This document shows, piece after piece, positions 40,104-48,421 of a DNA stretch of 64,000 nt. Numbering within the stretch: the first letter of the stretch is position 1; every line of letters starts with the position of its first letter. The notes under the pieces are model-generated. The model was not told where the DNA came from. It ran no database searches and saw only the letters and a program-made list of their open reading frames with translations. Origin of the DNA: Shewanella gelidimarina (GTDB lineage: Bacteria > Pseudomonadota > Gammaproteobacteria > Enterobacterales > Shewanellaceae); NCBI RefSeq assembly GCF_023283945.1, contig NZ_JAKIKW010000027.1:1-64000 (forward strand), given 5' to 3'. Both the position numbers and the translations under genes were made by a program.

Positions 40104-41276
40104 CTAAAATGATTTTTTGTATCTATTAAACTTCTCAGATTCCACTTTATCTCCTTGTACATTCAAATACCAAACGGCTTCTACATCTTTATTTTTATTA
40201 GCATAGGCAAGTGCTTCTTTTAAAGGCATTAGGAATAGAGCAGTAGAAATAACATCCGCGAAAAGTTGGTTGTTATTTACCACTATCGTTGTCGATATTC
40301 CAGTACTTTTTGGATACAGTGTTTTTGGGTTGATAATGTGATGATACTCTTTACCTTTTACTCGGTAGTAACGTAAATAATTTCCACTTGAGACGATGGC
40401 TAAATCTTTACCTGTCACCACTTCATGATATTGGCCTTCAAAGCTCTGGCACTGTTCGAGTGTATTATTGTATTTTTTGCAAATGGGATTCTCGACCGCA
40501 GTGGTAAAATTTCGGCCCTCGGGGTGAACGCCGTAATGCCGTATATTACCTCCGGCATTTATCATGAAGTTCTCAACACCATCTGCTTTTAACTGCCTAT
40601 AAACCATTTCAGCCATCCAGCCTTTCGCGATCCCACCAAGGTCGATACTCATGCCCGCTTTCATCTGTATGGTGTTGTTGGTTAGATCTAAGTCTATGTC
40701 TTTAATATTAATCAATAGCTTAGCCTGCGCTAACTCGGCCTCCGTCGGAATGCTGCAACGGTCTTGTAGCTTACGTTCACCTTTACATTTGGCCCGATAC
40801 CCGCGCCAGATATCGATGACAGGCGATAGGGCGATGTTAAAGTAACCATGGGTTTTATCATGCCAATCAATACTCGCCTGGATCAGTTCCGTCAACTTTG
40901 GGTCAATTTTATGTTTTTTATCAGGTTGATTATTGATGCTTTTAATATTGGTGACATGGGGGTAAGTACTGTAGTTTGATGCTAGGTAATGATATTCCTG
41001 AATAACATGTAGTGCGTTGCAGAATGCACTGTTTATATCTTTATCGTTATTATCATATATATCAATACTAATGGATGTGCCAAAATATTTAAGGGTGGTG
41101 AGATTACTGCTAACAGCATTATTAGTGATTAATGCATTCCCTTCACACCGATAAGGTTCTCCCTTAGTGTCGACTTTAATAATATTAAAGTCTGGCGCTA
41201 CTGGTTGTGTAATGACATTCGCATAGTTATAACTAGAAAGAAATAATAGCGTTAATATAGGAAGTGATATTTTCAC
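40104..41276 (-). CDS. apbE: Secreted ApbE-like FAD:protein FMN transferase
   Basis: ApbE enzymes attach FMN covalently to Thr or Ser of FMN-binding domains outside the cytoplasm. The 390-residue protein has a signal peptide (ISLPILTLLFLSSYNYA) but no lipobox, so it should be periplasmic and soluble rather than a lipoprotein. Family blocks are TKYFG-like LKYFGTSISIDIYD, DLGGIAKGWMAEMVYRQL, INAGGNIRHYG, SSGNYLRYYRVKGKEYHHIINPKT and the Mg-binding FADVISTALFLMP. Seven cysteines in the mature part, several in inserted loops (RAKCKGERKLQDRC, ICKKYNNTLEQC), are unusual and suggest disulfides. It is divergent from the gene of its probable substrate, the FMN lipoprotein. Confidence 0.9.
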   Translation of the reverse strand: MKISLPILTLLFLSSYNYANVITQPVAPDFNIIKVDTKGEPYRCEGNALITNNAVSSNLTTLKYFGTSISIDIYDNNDKDINSAFCNALHVIQEYHYLASNYSTYPHVTNIKSINNQPDKKHKIDPKLTELIQASIDWHDKTHGYFNIALSPVIDIWRGYRAKCKGERKLQDRCSIPTEAELAQAKLLINIKDIDLDLTNNTIQMKAGMSIDLGGIAKGWMAEMVYRQLKADGVENFMINAGGNIRHYGVHPEGRNFTTAVENPICKKYNNTLEQCQSFEGQYHEVVTGKDLAIVSSGNYLRYYRVKGKEYHHIINPKTLYPKSTGISTTIVVNNNQLFADVISTALFLMPLKEALAYANKNKDVEAVWYLNVQGDKVESEKFNRYKKSF

Positions 41277-41391
41277 AAAATGGCCTAGGCATGTTGGTTA
41301 GCTTTAATAAGTATCATAACAAGTAAGTAAAAATGAAAAAATTATTTTATTTATGTTAACCCGATCAAATAAATAAACATCAACTCATCAC

Positions 41392-41409
41392 ATTGCGGTT
41401 TTCCGCAAT
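41392..41409. promoter_or_regulatory. Perfect palindrome in the apbE/FMN-lipoprotein divergent promoter
   Basis: ATTGCGGTTTTCCGCAAT is an 18-bp perfect inverted repeat (7-bp arms, 4-base centre). Its centre is about 41 bases before the start point predicted from the TATATT -10 at 41429-41434, and it covers the -35 position. That is the usual place for an activator. The TtrR-like response regulator encoded nearby is the likely binder. Confidence 0.7.
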
Positions 41410-41428
41410 TGTGTAGAATTTTAAAACT

Positions 41429-41434
41429 TATATT
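41429..41434 (+). promoter_or_regulatory. Candidate -10 element of the FMN-lipoprotein/porin operon
   Basis: TATATT lies 39 bases before the lipoprotein ATG. The bases at -35 (CAATTG) do not resemble a sigma-70 -35 hexamer and overlap the palindrome, as expected for an activator-dependent promoter. Confidence 0.45.
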
Positions 41435-41472
41435 CTGGCCACAATGAAATAACACTTCTAAAGGCTGACAGA

Positions 41473-42816
41473 ATGAAAAGCTTAAACATCTTTAATAAAA
41501 CATTAGTAAGCAGCGCTGTACTACTCGCCACTATGACGCTTGCAGGTTGTGCTGGCAGCGTGGATCACGGCAAATACGCCGATGGCGTTCATGATGTATC
41601 TGCTAAAGGTAAGAAAAGTCTTATTACCTTAACCGTGGAGGTTAAGAACGGTAATATTGTTGATATTAAAACAAAATCCCAAAAAGAAACGGAATCTCTC
41701 TATCTCAATGCAGAGCGTTTATTAGCGAAAGTTGTCGCGAATAACGGCCATGAAGGCATTGATGCCGTTTCCGGAGCGACTTACTCTTCTAACGGGATCT
41801 TAAAAGCCATTAACAGCCTTCCGAGAGCGGACGGTAGTCAGCCTGAATATGTTGCTGTCGGTTCTAAAGAAGAATCTGCAGACGATAATTTTAACCTTAA
41901 ATGGTCTATTCAGCCTCAATTGGGTTTATTGAAAGGGGATTATTACTTCCAAGAAGCCCGCTTTCGTCAAGGTCATATGGGCAGTGTTGCTATCGTCACT
42001 GAGAGCAATAATGCTGATAATGTGATTTTTGCCGAATTTAATGAGAGTGGTCGCCCAAATTACTACACTCGTCTTTACCAAAATGTGCCTAAGCGCATGT
42101 CTGAATACAACTTCTCTATGGGTAAAAAGAAAGGGACTGCTTGGGTACAGTCTGCGTTGACCATGGAAAAGCTCATGGTAGAGCAGGACAAGTTAACCTT
42201 CGAGCTTAATCCCGATTTTGATCCTGCTTTAGGCAATAAGTTAAAAGAGCCGAATCGATTAAAATATGCCGGTATCGATATTGTTGCGGGTGCCTCTAAC
42301 AGCGTTCAACAGTCTATGGTGCCGCTTACGGCTAAAATCCATGCGCAGATTAATGGTGAGGGCACAAATGAGCTGTTTTACCAGAACGCAGAAAAGTTAC
42401 TTGATGCAAAAGGCAAATGGACCGGTGTGACCGCCGTTTTACGCCTAGTGGTTAATCGCGACAGCAAGCAAATTACTAAAGCCCATTATGACGAAATCTT
42501 CGCTGATGAAAAGACTCAGATAAAAGATGCATCGTTAAAGAAATTTTACCGCCAGTCAAAATATGAATCGATTAACTATGTAGAACCCGCTCGTATTGGC
42601 TTTAACGTCATGTTCGATGCGTTAAATGTCCACCTTCAGCAAGGCGGCTCTCTATTCTCAATCAATGATTTACCAGCAACCGGTGATACCGGCAGCTATG
42701 CCGCAACGGGCTTTACCAAGCGCTCAGATTCTTGGGATATCTATTTACATCAAGCTGACATTTTGTATCGGCAGATGCGTCAAGACGGCGTGATCGTAGC
42801 ACACAATAAAATCTAA
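41473..42816 (+). CDS. FMN-binding (flavinylated) lipoprotein with repeated FMN_bind-like domains
   Basis: The 447-residue lipoprotein has lipobox L23-A-G-C26. The first domain (about 34-115) carries D97-AVSGAT-103, the ApbE flavinylation motif Dxx(S/T)GAT, with T103 as expected FMN acceptor. A second region (about 155-290) has the same rhythm (GHMGSVAIVTESN, NVIFAEFNESGRPNYYT) and ends in DIVAGAS (269-275), a near-match with Ser as possible acceptor. A third region (about 315-445) again shows WTGVTAVLRLVVNRDSKQI and YDE. Similar two-domain lipoproteins carry electrons in Listeria (PplA). No redox partner is fused. It heads an operon with the porin and faces apbE across a shared palindrome. 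Confidence 0.88.
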   Translation: MKSLNIFNKTLVSSAVLLATMTLAGCAGSVDHGKYADGVHDVSAKGKKSLITLTVEVKNGNIVDIKTKSQKETESLYLNAERLLAKVVANNGHEGIDAVSGATYSSNGILKAINSLPRADGSQPEYVAVGSKEESADDNFNLKWSIQPQLGLLKGDYYFQEARFRQGHMGSVAIVTESNNADNVIFAEFNESGRPNYYTRLYQNVPKRMSEYNFSMGKKKGTAWVQSALTMEKLMVEQDKLTFELNPDFDPALGNKLKEPNRLKYAGIDIVAGASNSVQQSMVPLTAKIHAQINGEGTNELFYQNAEKLLDAKGKWTGVTAVLRLVVNRDSKQITKAHYDEIFADEKTQIKDASLKKFYRQSKYESINYVEPARIGFNVMFDALNVHLQQGGSLFSINDLPATGDTGSYAATGFTKRSDSWDIYLHQADILYRQMRQDGVIVAHNKI

Positions 42817-42895
42817 ACTTGCGCTGAAAAGGCTCCTAACCGCCTTAGAGCAGGGGAGTCATCTTCGTTTTAAACCAATAATAATGTTAAGAGAT

Positions 42896-43939
42896 ATGAT
42901 GATGAAAACAGTTCAATTGACTTTACTTGCCGCGGCAATCCTAGCTTCACCCACTGTTATGGCTGACGCCTACAAATTTTATGGCCGTATCGATTACTCG
43001 ATTACAAACTCTGACAGTGGTAGTGCGACTCATAGCGGTAAAAGTGGCACCATTCTAGAAAACAACTGGAGTCGATTAGGCATTAAGGGTAATGCAGCGC
43101 TAAATGATGATTTTACGGTATTTTATCAAATCGAAGTGGGCGTAAATGGTGCCAGCGAAGGTAAGCAAAATAATCCATTTTCGGCGCGTCCTACATTCTT
43201 AGGGTTAAAGCATTCTACAGTCGGTCAACTTGCTGCAGGTCGTATGGATCCAGTATTTAAAATGGCTAAAGGTACCGCTGATGCAATGGACATGTATTCA
43301 CTAAAGCATGACCGTTTGTTTGCCGGTGATAAGCGTTGGGGTGATTCTCTAGAATATAAAACCGTTAAATGGAACAAATTACAATTTGGCGCCAGCTATA
43401 TTCTAGAAGATAACTATTACGCAGAAGACGATGTTCATCGTGATAACGGTAACTACCAAGTCGCAGTGACTTACGGTGACAAACTGTTTAAAAGCGGTGA
43501 TTTTTATCTCGCCGCTGCTTACACTGATGGTGTTGAAGACATCAAAGGTTTCCGCGCGGTTGCCCAGTATAAGTATGGTAACTTAAAACTCGGCTCTATC
43601 TACCAGAGTGCCAAAATCGTTAACCCTAACTTAGATAATTGGCAGCAACGTGATGGCGATGGTTTTATCATAAGTGCTAAGTATCAAATTGATAAACTCA
43701 CGTTAAAAGCGCAGTACGGTCAGGACGACTCGGGTACCGGTAAAATTGCCGGCCGAGTTTACGATCAATACGGCGCCGCGGCCACTGACGTACCAGAAGT
43801 GTCACAATGGGCCATTGGTGCCGAGTACCGTTTATCAAAGTCGACGCGAGTGCATACCGAGCTGGGTCAGTTTGATGTGAAACAATATTCTGATTTTGAT
43901 GACACCATTATGAGTGTTGGTTTTAGAATCGATTTCTAA
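42896..43939 (+). CDS. Outer-membrane general porin
   Basis: The protein has about 347 residues. The frame offers three adjacent ATG codons (42896, 42899, 42902), each next to a TAAGAG site; any gives a signal peptide ending TVMADA. The mature protein begins YKFYGRIDYSITN and ends in the aromatic VGFRIDF, the C-terminal signature for beta-barrel assembly. Alternating strands and a 16-strand porin length fit the OmpC-like Gram-negative porin group. It lies 80 bases after the FMN lipoprotein gene without a terminator, so it is probably co-induced with it to let the substrate of the system in. Confidence 0.88.
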   Translation: MMMKTVQLTLLAAAILASPTVMADAYKFYGRIDYSITNSDSGSATHSGKSGTILENNWSRLGIKGNAALNDDFTVFYQIEVGVNGASEGKQNNPFSARPTFLGLKHSTVGQLAAGRMDPVFKMAKGTADAMDMYSLKHDRLFAGDKRWGDSLEYKTVKWNKLQFGASYILEDNYYAEDDVHRDNGNYQVAVTYGDKLFKSGDFYLAAAYTDGVEDIKGFRAVAQYKYGNLKLGSIYQSAKIVNPNLDNWQQRDGDGFIISAKYQIDKLTLKAQYGQDDSGTGKIAGRVYDQYGAAATDVPEVSQWAIGAEYRLSKSTRVHTELGQFDVKQYSDFDDTIMSVGFRIDF

Positions 43940-44363
43940 CATCGATTTATATGTCTAATCCCAGAGAGCGTGTAAAGCAGCGCGCTCTCTATCTCAATTT
44001 TCACCACTGTCTTACTCACTTTTCCTACTCTCCTTTCTAAAATTCTACCATTGTGGCTATTATTTTTAGTATAAGCGCCGCACTATACAGACATCACCAC
44101 TGAAATGTTAAGCGTTAATGTGACTTTTTATTCACCAAAATGAAAAAATCCTCGGGGTTCTATTTTAATAAATGGATATAAATTCAATAATATGACTATA
44201 GCGACTCTGCGCTACACTATGCCATAAATATTGCGATTACTTAAGCAGAGTAAGTTGCGCCACAATAAGATTATTTATCGGTCGGCACCTTCTCAATCCC
44301 CAATAGAGTTAAGTCTGGTAAACTCCTGCATCAGTAACCGTTTTAACGCCCCAGGAATGTTAT
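43940..44363. other. Intergenic region after the porin gene
   Basis: The 424-base gap holds a hairpin (AGAGAGCG at 43963-43970 with CGCTCTCT at 43983-43990) that may end the porin transcript but lacks a clear T-run. The rest is A/T-rich and holds the promoter of the pseudouridine synthase gene. I see no gene in it and no further TTGCGG palindrome. Confidence 0.45.
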
Positions 44364-45098
44364 ATGCCGCCATCGGCTGATGATTTTATTGCACCTCCTT
44401 GTTTTGAAGATATTTCAATTATCTATCAGGATGAAAATTTATTATTGATCAATAAACCCTCCGGCCTTTTATCCTTGTCCGGTAAACACCCCGCAAACTG
44501 GGATTCTGTACATTACCGTCTAGTTAAAGATTATCCAGATTGTACGCTAGTGCACCGACTCGATTTGGGAACCTCTGGGATTATGGTGGTCGCGAAAAAC
44601 AAAGCGATTAATGCCGCCTTATGTAAGCAATTTAGTGAGCGCAATGTGCTTAAGCGGTACACCGCATTATTGTTGGGTGACTTGCCAAATGACGAGGGTG
44701 AGATAGCACTGCCGATAGCGAAGGATAAGCCAAACTTTCCATTAATGAAGATTTGTGAGAAAGAGGGCAAACCAGCCCTTTCAATATATAAAGTCTTGTC
44801 TCGAGAACATTTGGTTGTGAGTCCTTTAGGCAATGCTGTCACTACAGAAAACACCCCTGAGACGGCCGCCACTGCAACCGTCGTGACCAGAGTCGAACTA
44901 ACACCCGAGACCGGTCGCACCCATCAATTGCGGATCCATAGTCAGCAAATAGGTCATCCTATTATTGGCTGTGATCTATATGGTACAAGTGACTCTTATA
45001 AGATGGCGCCGAGATTAATGCTACATGCCACACGTTTAGAGTTTGATCACCCGGTGACAGGATTGCGCGTACTCGGCTTTAGCCCTTGTCCTTTCTAG
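44364..45098 (+). CDS. RluA-family RNA pseudouridine synthase
   Basis: The 244-residue enzyme isomerises uridine in rRNA or tRNA. The catalytic Asp is in HRLDLGTSGIMVVAKN. INKPSGLLSL and ETGRTHQLRIHSQQIGHPIIGCDLYG are the other family blocks. No S4 domain is present, and the size fits RluA itself (219 residues in E. coli), but the insertion with an Ala/Thr-rich stretch (TTENTPETAATATVV) is extra. The RNA target cannot be assigned from sequence alone. Confidence 0.88.
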   Translation: MPPSADDFIAPPCFEDISIIYQDENLLLINKPSGLLSLSGKHPANWDSVHYRLVKDYPDCTLVHRLDLGTSGIMVVAKNKAINAALCKQFSERNVLKRYTALLLGDLPNDEGEIALPIAKDKPNFPLMKICEKEGKPALSIYKVLSREHLVVSPLGNAVTTENTPETAATATVVTRVELTPETGRTHQLRIHSQQIGHPIIGCDLYGTSDSYKMAPRLMLHATRLEFDHPVTGLRVLGFSPCPF

Positions 45099-45445
45099 TG
45101 CGCAAATTCAAGCCGCGTTTGCCAAATTATATTGTTACTTATACCGCGATTTCTATCGGTACATGAGGGTGATTTATTGCTGTGCTTTAAATTTATTAGC
45201 GGTTTGATACGGACGGAGACCTTTACTATTTTGGAGAGGGCTCACCAACATCATTAGAACGGCAATGAATTGTTACAACAAGGTGGCCTTTCTGTTCTCA
45301 ATCGACTGCCGTTACCGTTAAAGTTTTGTTATCTTATAGCGGCAAAGGACGCTAGGTAAACAGCCGTCCTTAATCGATTAAATTGTAGCAATAGATCATT
45401 ACATTAAATGGTGATCTATTGGAATACTGGATAACAGGGAATCAT
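45099..45445. other. Upstream region of the M1 aminopeptidase gene
   Basis: No gene is present in these 347 bases. A 9-bp perfect inverted repeat AATAGATCA/TGATCTATT (45390-45398 with 45412-45420) ends 25 bases before the aminopeptidase ATG and could be an operator or an mRNA leader hairpin. Nothing else stands out. Confidence 0.5.
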
Positions 45446-48025
45446 ATGTATCGAATAGTTACGGCTTCTTTAGTCACGCTGACATGTGCAACTAGCTTTA
45501 ATGTACTCGCCAATGAGTATGTACTGAGCAAAGTTGCCAAACCTATAACGCAAAGCGTTAAGCTGAATTTAGATCCAGCAAAGGATAGTTTTTCAGGCAG
45601 TACTTCAATAAAGCTTGAAGTGACGGAGGCCACTAAGCAATTACAACTCAATGGCTTGGAATACAGTACCAGCAATATCGTATTAGATGGCAGCAAAGAT
45701 TGTGAAATGAAAGCCACCATGCAATCGACGGGTGTGGTGTTGTTTGATTGCCCACATATCATTGAGCCTGGCCAATATACGTTATCGATGGACTTTACTG
45801 CGCCTTATAACAGGCAGTCTGTCGGCCTCTATAAGACCATTGATGCTGGCCAACCCTATCTATTTACTCAGTTTGAAATGAGTGATGCTCGCCGTGCATT
45901 TCCAAGCTTCGATGAACCTGCATATAAGATCCCTTTTCAAGTAACGATTACGGCTCCAAGCACTGAGAAGGTGTATAGCAATACTCCAGAAGTGTCAGTG
46001 ACGGATAAAAATGGCGCAACGACTCATGTCTTTAAACAAACTAAACCATTGCCATCATACTTAGTGGCTTTTGCTGTCGGTCAATTTGAAGAGATAGCAG
46101 TTAAAGGTATGAAAGTGCCCGGTAGAGTCATTACCACTAAAGGCAAAATTGAGCTAGCGCACTACGCAGCCAAGAAAATGCCTGAAGTACTTTCAGCGTT
46201 AGAAACCTATTTTGGTGTCGACTATCCTTATGAAAAATTGGATACCATTGCGGTGCCGGAGTTTCCTTTTGGTGCGATGGAAAATGCTGGGTTAGTGACG
46301 TATAGAGAAGATATTCTTTTAGTCGATGAAAAAACAGCGAGCCAAAACAGTAAAGAGCGCGCCGTATCTATCATTGCTCATGAGTTAGCACACCAATGGT
46401 ACGGTAACTTAGTGACGATGCAATGGTGGAATGACCTCTGGTTAAATGAAGCATTTGCAAGTTGGATGGCATCAAAAATCACTCATCAGCTCCATCCTGA
46501 ATTTGAATCTGACCTGTCACTTTCAAAAAACTATGTGATGGCAATGGATGCAAGAGTCTCAACTAAACCGATTCGAAAGCCGATCAAGACCGAAGCCGAT
46601 ATCATGGATGGTTTAGGCTTAGCCTACAGTAAAGGAGAAGCCGTACTTGCTATGGTTGAAAACTATATTGGTGAAGATGAGTTTAAGGCTGGGATCCGCC
46701 AATATATTAAAGATAATGCCTTTAAAAATACTCAAGCGGATGATCTATGGAGCGCGCTGTCAAAATCATCAGGTAAAGATGTTGGGTCTGTACTCAGTAC
46801 TTTCATCGAGCAATCTTCTTACCCGTTGGTAAAAGTGTCGCTGGTGGGTAATAAGTTAACACTAAAACAAAGTCGCTTTGTTTCCGCAGGCACTAAAGCT
46901 GACCCGCAATCTTGGACTGTGCCGGTATCGATTAAATACGGTAAAGGTACCGAGGTTTCACAACAAACCATTTTGTTAAGCAGTGACACACAAACGGTTG
47001 AGCTCGCGTATACCCCAGAGTGGATCTATCCAGATTCTGACGCTATGGGTTATTACCGCTGGTTGTTAGATGAAACAGAAATGGCAGCACTTTTACAGAA
47101 TGCCCAAGCTCATTTAACGGCACGTGAACGTAAAGCACTTATATCTTCTGCTGATGCCTTACTCGACGGTGGATTTATTTCAGGTGGTGAATTGCTTAAT
47201 ATTTTGGGCGAGTTCATTGCTGACCCACATCCAGAAATAGTATCGACTGCCCTCGGTTATTTGCAATCCCAGAAACGTACTTTTATTGATGAGAGTAATC
47301 AACAGCAGTGGGCCAAGTTTATTGCAAAACGTGCTAATAGTGCGATAGAAAAGTATGGAGTTGCAGCCAAATCCGGTGAAAGTCCAGCAATCAGTAAACT
47401 GCGTCCAACATTGATTAACTTGTTAGCATTTGAAGCAAAAGATAATGCGATTATTGCGACAGCAACAAAAGAAGCAAAATCTTACATTGCTGGAAATAAT
47501 GACGTTGATCCATACTTGATTGGTAACTATCTCACTATTGCAGTTTATTACGGTGACGCTAAATTATTGTCACTGGTTAAGAGTGAGTTTGAGACCACCA
47601 AAGATCCTCAAAAGCGGACTCGATTAATGTCAGCACTAGGTTATGCACCTACTGATAAACTGCAAACAGAAGTGTTAGCTTATACATTAACAGATAAAAT
47701 TAATGCGCCAGACTTGAGATATATTTTATCAGGTCAAACTTATACTAACGTGCGTAAGCAAAGATTCAGAGATTGGGTTTATGCCAATTACGAGACCATA
47801 AAGGAAAAGCTACCTCCGTTTGCGGTGGCGAGTATTCCTTATTATACCGGTAGCGGTTGTGATATTGCTGCACTTGACACTACGGTGCAGTTTTTCACAC
47901 CTAAAATGGAACAAACTCCAGAGTATGCTCGAACGTTAGCCAAGCTTGATGAGAGTGTACGAAACTGTGTTAGTCTGAAAAAACGTGAACAAGCCAGTGT
48001 AGAAGACTACTTAAGTCGCTACTAA
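45446..48025 (+). CDS. Secreted M1-family aminopeptidase
   Basis: The zinc aminopeptidase has 859 residues from the ATG at 45446, with AGGGA upstream; the frame opens at a TTG nine codons earlier. A signal peptide (YRIVTASLVTLTCATSFNVLA) is followed by an N-terminal beta domain. The catalytic domain carries GAMENAG and HELAHQWYGN with the third zinc ligand Glu in LWLNEAFASW. An ERAP1-like helical C-terminal domain completes it. The layout matches aminopeptidases of the Ape2/PepN type directed to the periplasm. It probably supplies amino acids from peptides. Confidence 0.93.
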   Translation: MYRIVTASLVTLTCATSFNVLANEYVLSKVAKPITQSVKLNLDPAKDSFSGSTSIKLEVTEATKQLQLNGLEYSTSNIVLDGSKDCEMKATMQSTGVVLFDCPHIIEPGQYTLSMDFTAPYNRQSVGLYKTIDAGQPYLFTQFEMSDARRAFPSFDEPAYKIPFQVTITAPSTEKVYSNTPEVSVTDKNGATTHVFKQTKPLPSYLVAFAVGQFEEIAVKGMKVPGRVITTKGKIELAHYAAKKMPEVLSALETYFGVDYPYEKLDTIAVPEFPFGAMENAGLVTYREDILLVDEKTASQNSKERAVSIIAHELAHQWYGNLVTMQWWNDLWLNEAFASWMASKITHQLHPEFESDLSLSKNYVMAMDARVSTKPIRKPIKTEADIMDGLGLAYSKGEAVLAMVENYIGEDEFKAGIRQYIKDNAFKNTQADDLWSALSKSSGKDVGSVLSTFIEQSSYPLVKVSLVGNKLTLKQSRFVSAGTKADPQSWTVPVSIKYGKGTEVSQQTILLSSDTQTVELAYTPEWIYPDSDAMGYYRWLLDETEMAALLQNAQAHLTARERKALISSADALLDGGFISGGELLNILGEFIADPHPEIVSTALGYLQSQKRTFIDESNQQQWAKFIAKRANSAIEKYGVAAKSGESPAISKLRPTLINLLAFEAKDNAIIATATKEAKSYIAGNNDVDPYLIGNYLTIAVYYGDAKLLSLVKSEFETTKDPQKRTRLMSALGYAPTDKLQTEVLAYTLTDKINAPDLRYILSGQTYTNVRKQRFRDWVYANYETIKEKLPPFAVASIPYYTGSGCDIAALDTTVQFFTPKMEQTPEYARTLAKLDESVRNCVSLKKREQASVEDYLSRY

Positions 48026-48043
48026 TCTAAGTTGATTTAATAT

Positions 48044-48070
48044 AAAGCCAGTCTTCGTACTGGCTTTTTT
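48044..48070 (+). terminator. Terminator of the M1 aminopeptidase gene
   Basis: AAAGCCAGT (48044-48052) pairs with ACTGGCTTT (48059-48067) across a 6-base loop and continues into T. It lies 18 bases after the stop. Confidence 0.92.
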
Positions 48071-48421
48071 TAACTTCAAATATCATTAAATCAATCAAAA
48101 CAAACTATTTTCACTTTTATTAGCGCTACAAAATTACAACCACCAAGGAGCGTAAGTAACACGCTTACGTAACCATTAGTCGGGTGGGAAATTAATATTC
48201 AAAATGTTAATCGAATTTTGTATTTAGCAAGTACCCGTTCAATCATCTTCAGTGTAACAATACCTTTTTTATTTACCCCCTCAATTTTTGGCATCGAAAC
48301 AACCTTCCATTTTGTAACTATCTTGTTGTATTTTTTCAATTTACAAGCTGTTAACGCTGGTGGTTTATTTTATTATCTTCTGTTATTTTGTCGTCGGGTC
48401 CTTTACAAAGAAGAAATAAAA
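48071..48421. other. Upstream region of the broken 5'-nucleotidase gene
   Basis: No separate gene is supported in these 351 bases. The nucleotidase frame stays open through part of it, but the sequence there lacks a start site. A small inverted repeat CGTAAG/CTTACG (48151-48156 with 48164-48169) is the only structure I see. The region is T-rich near the gene. Confidence 0.4.
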
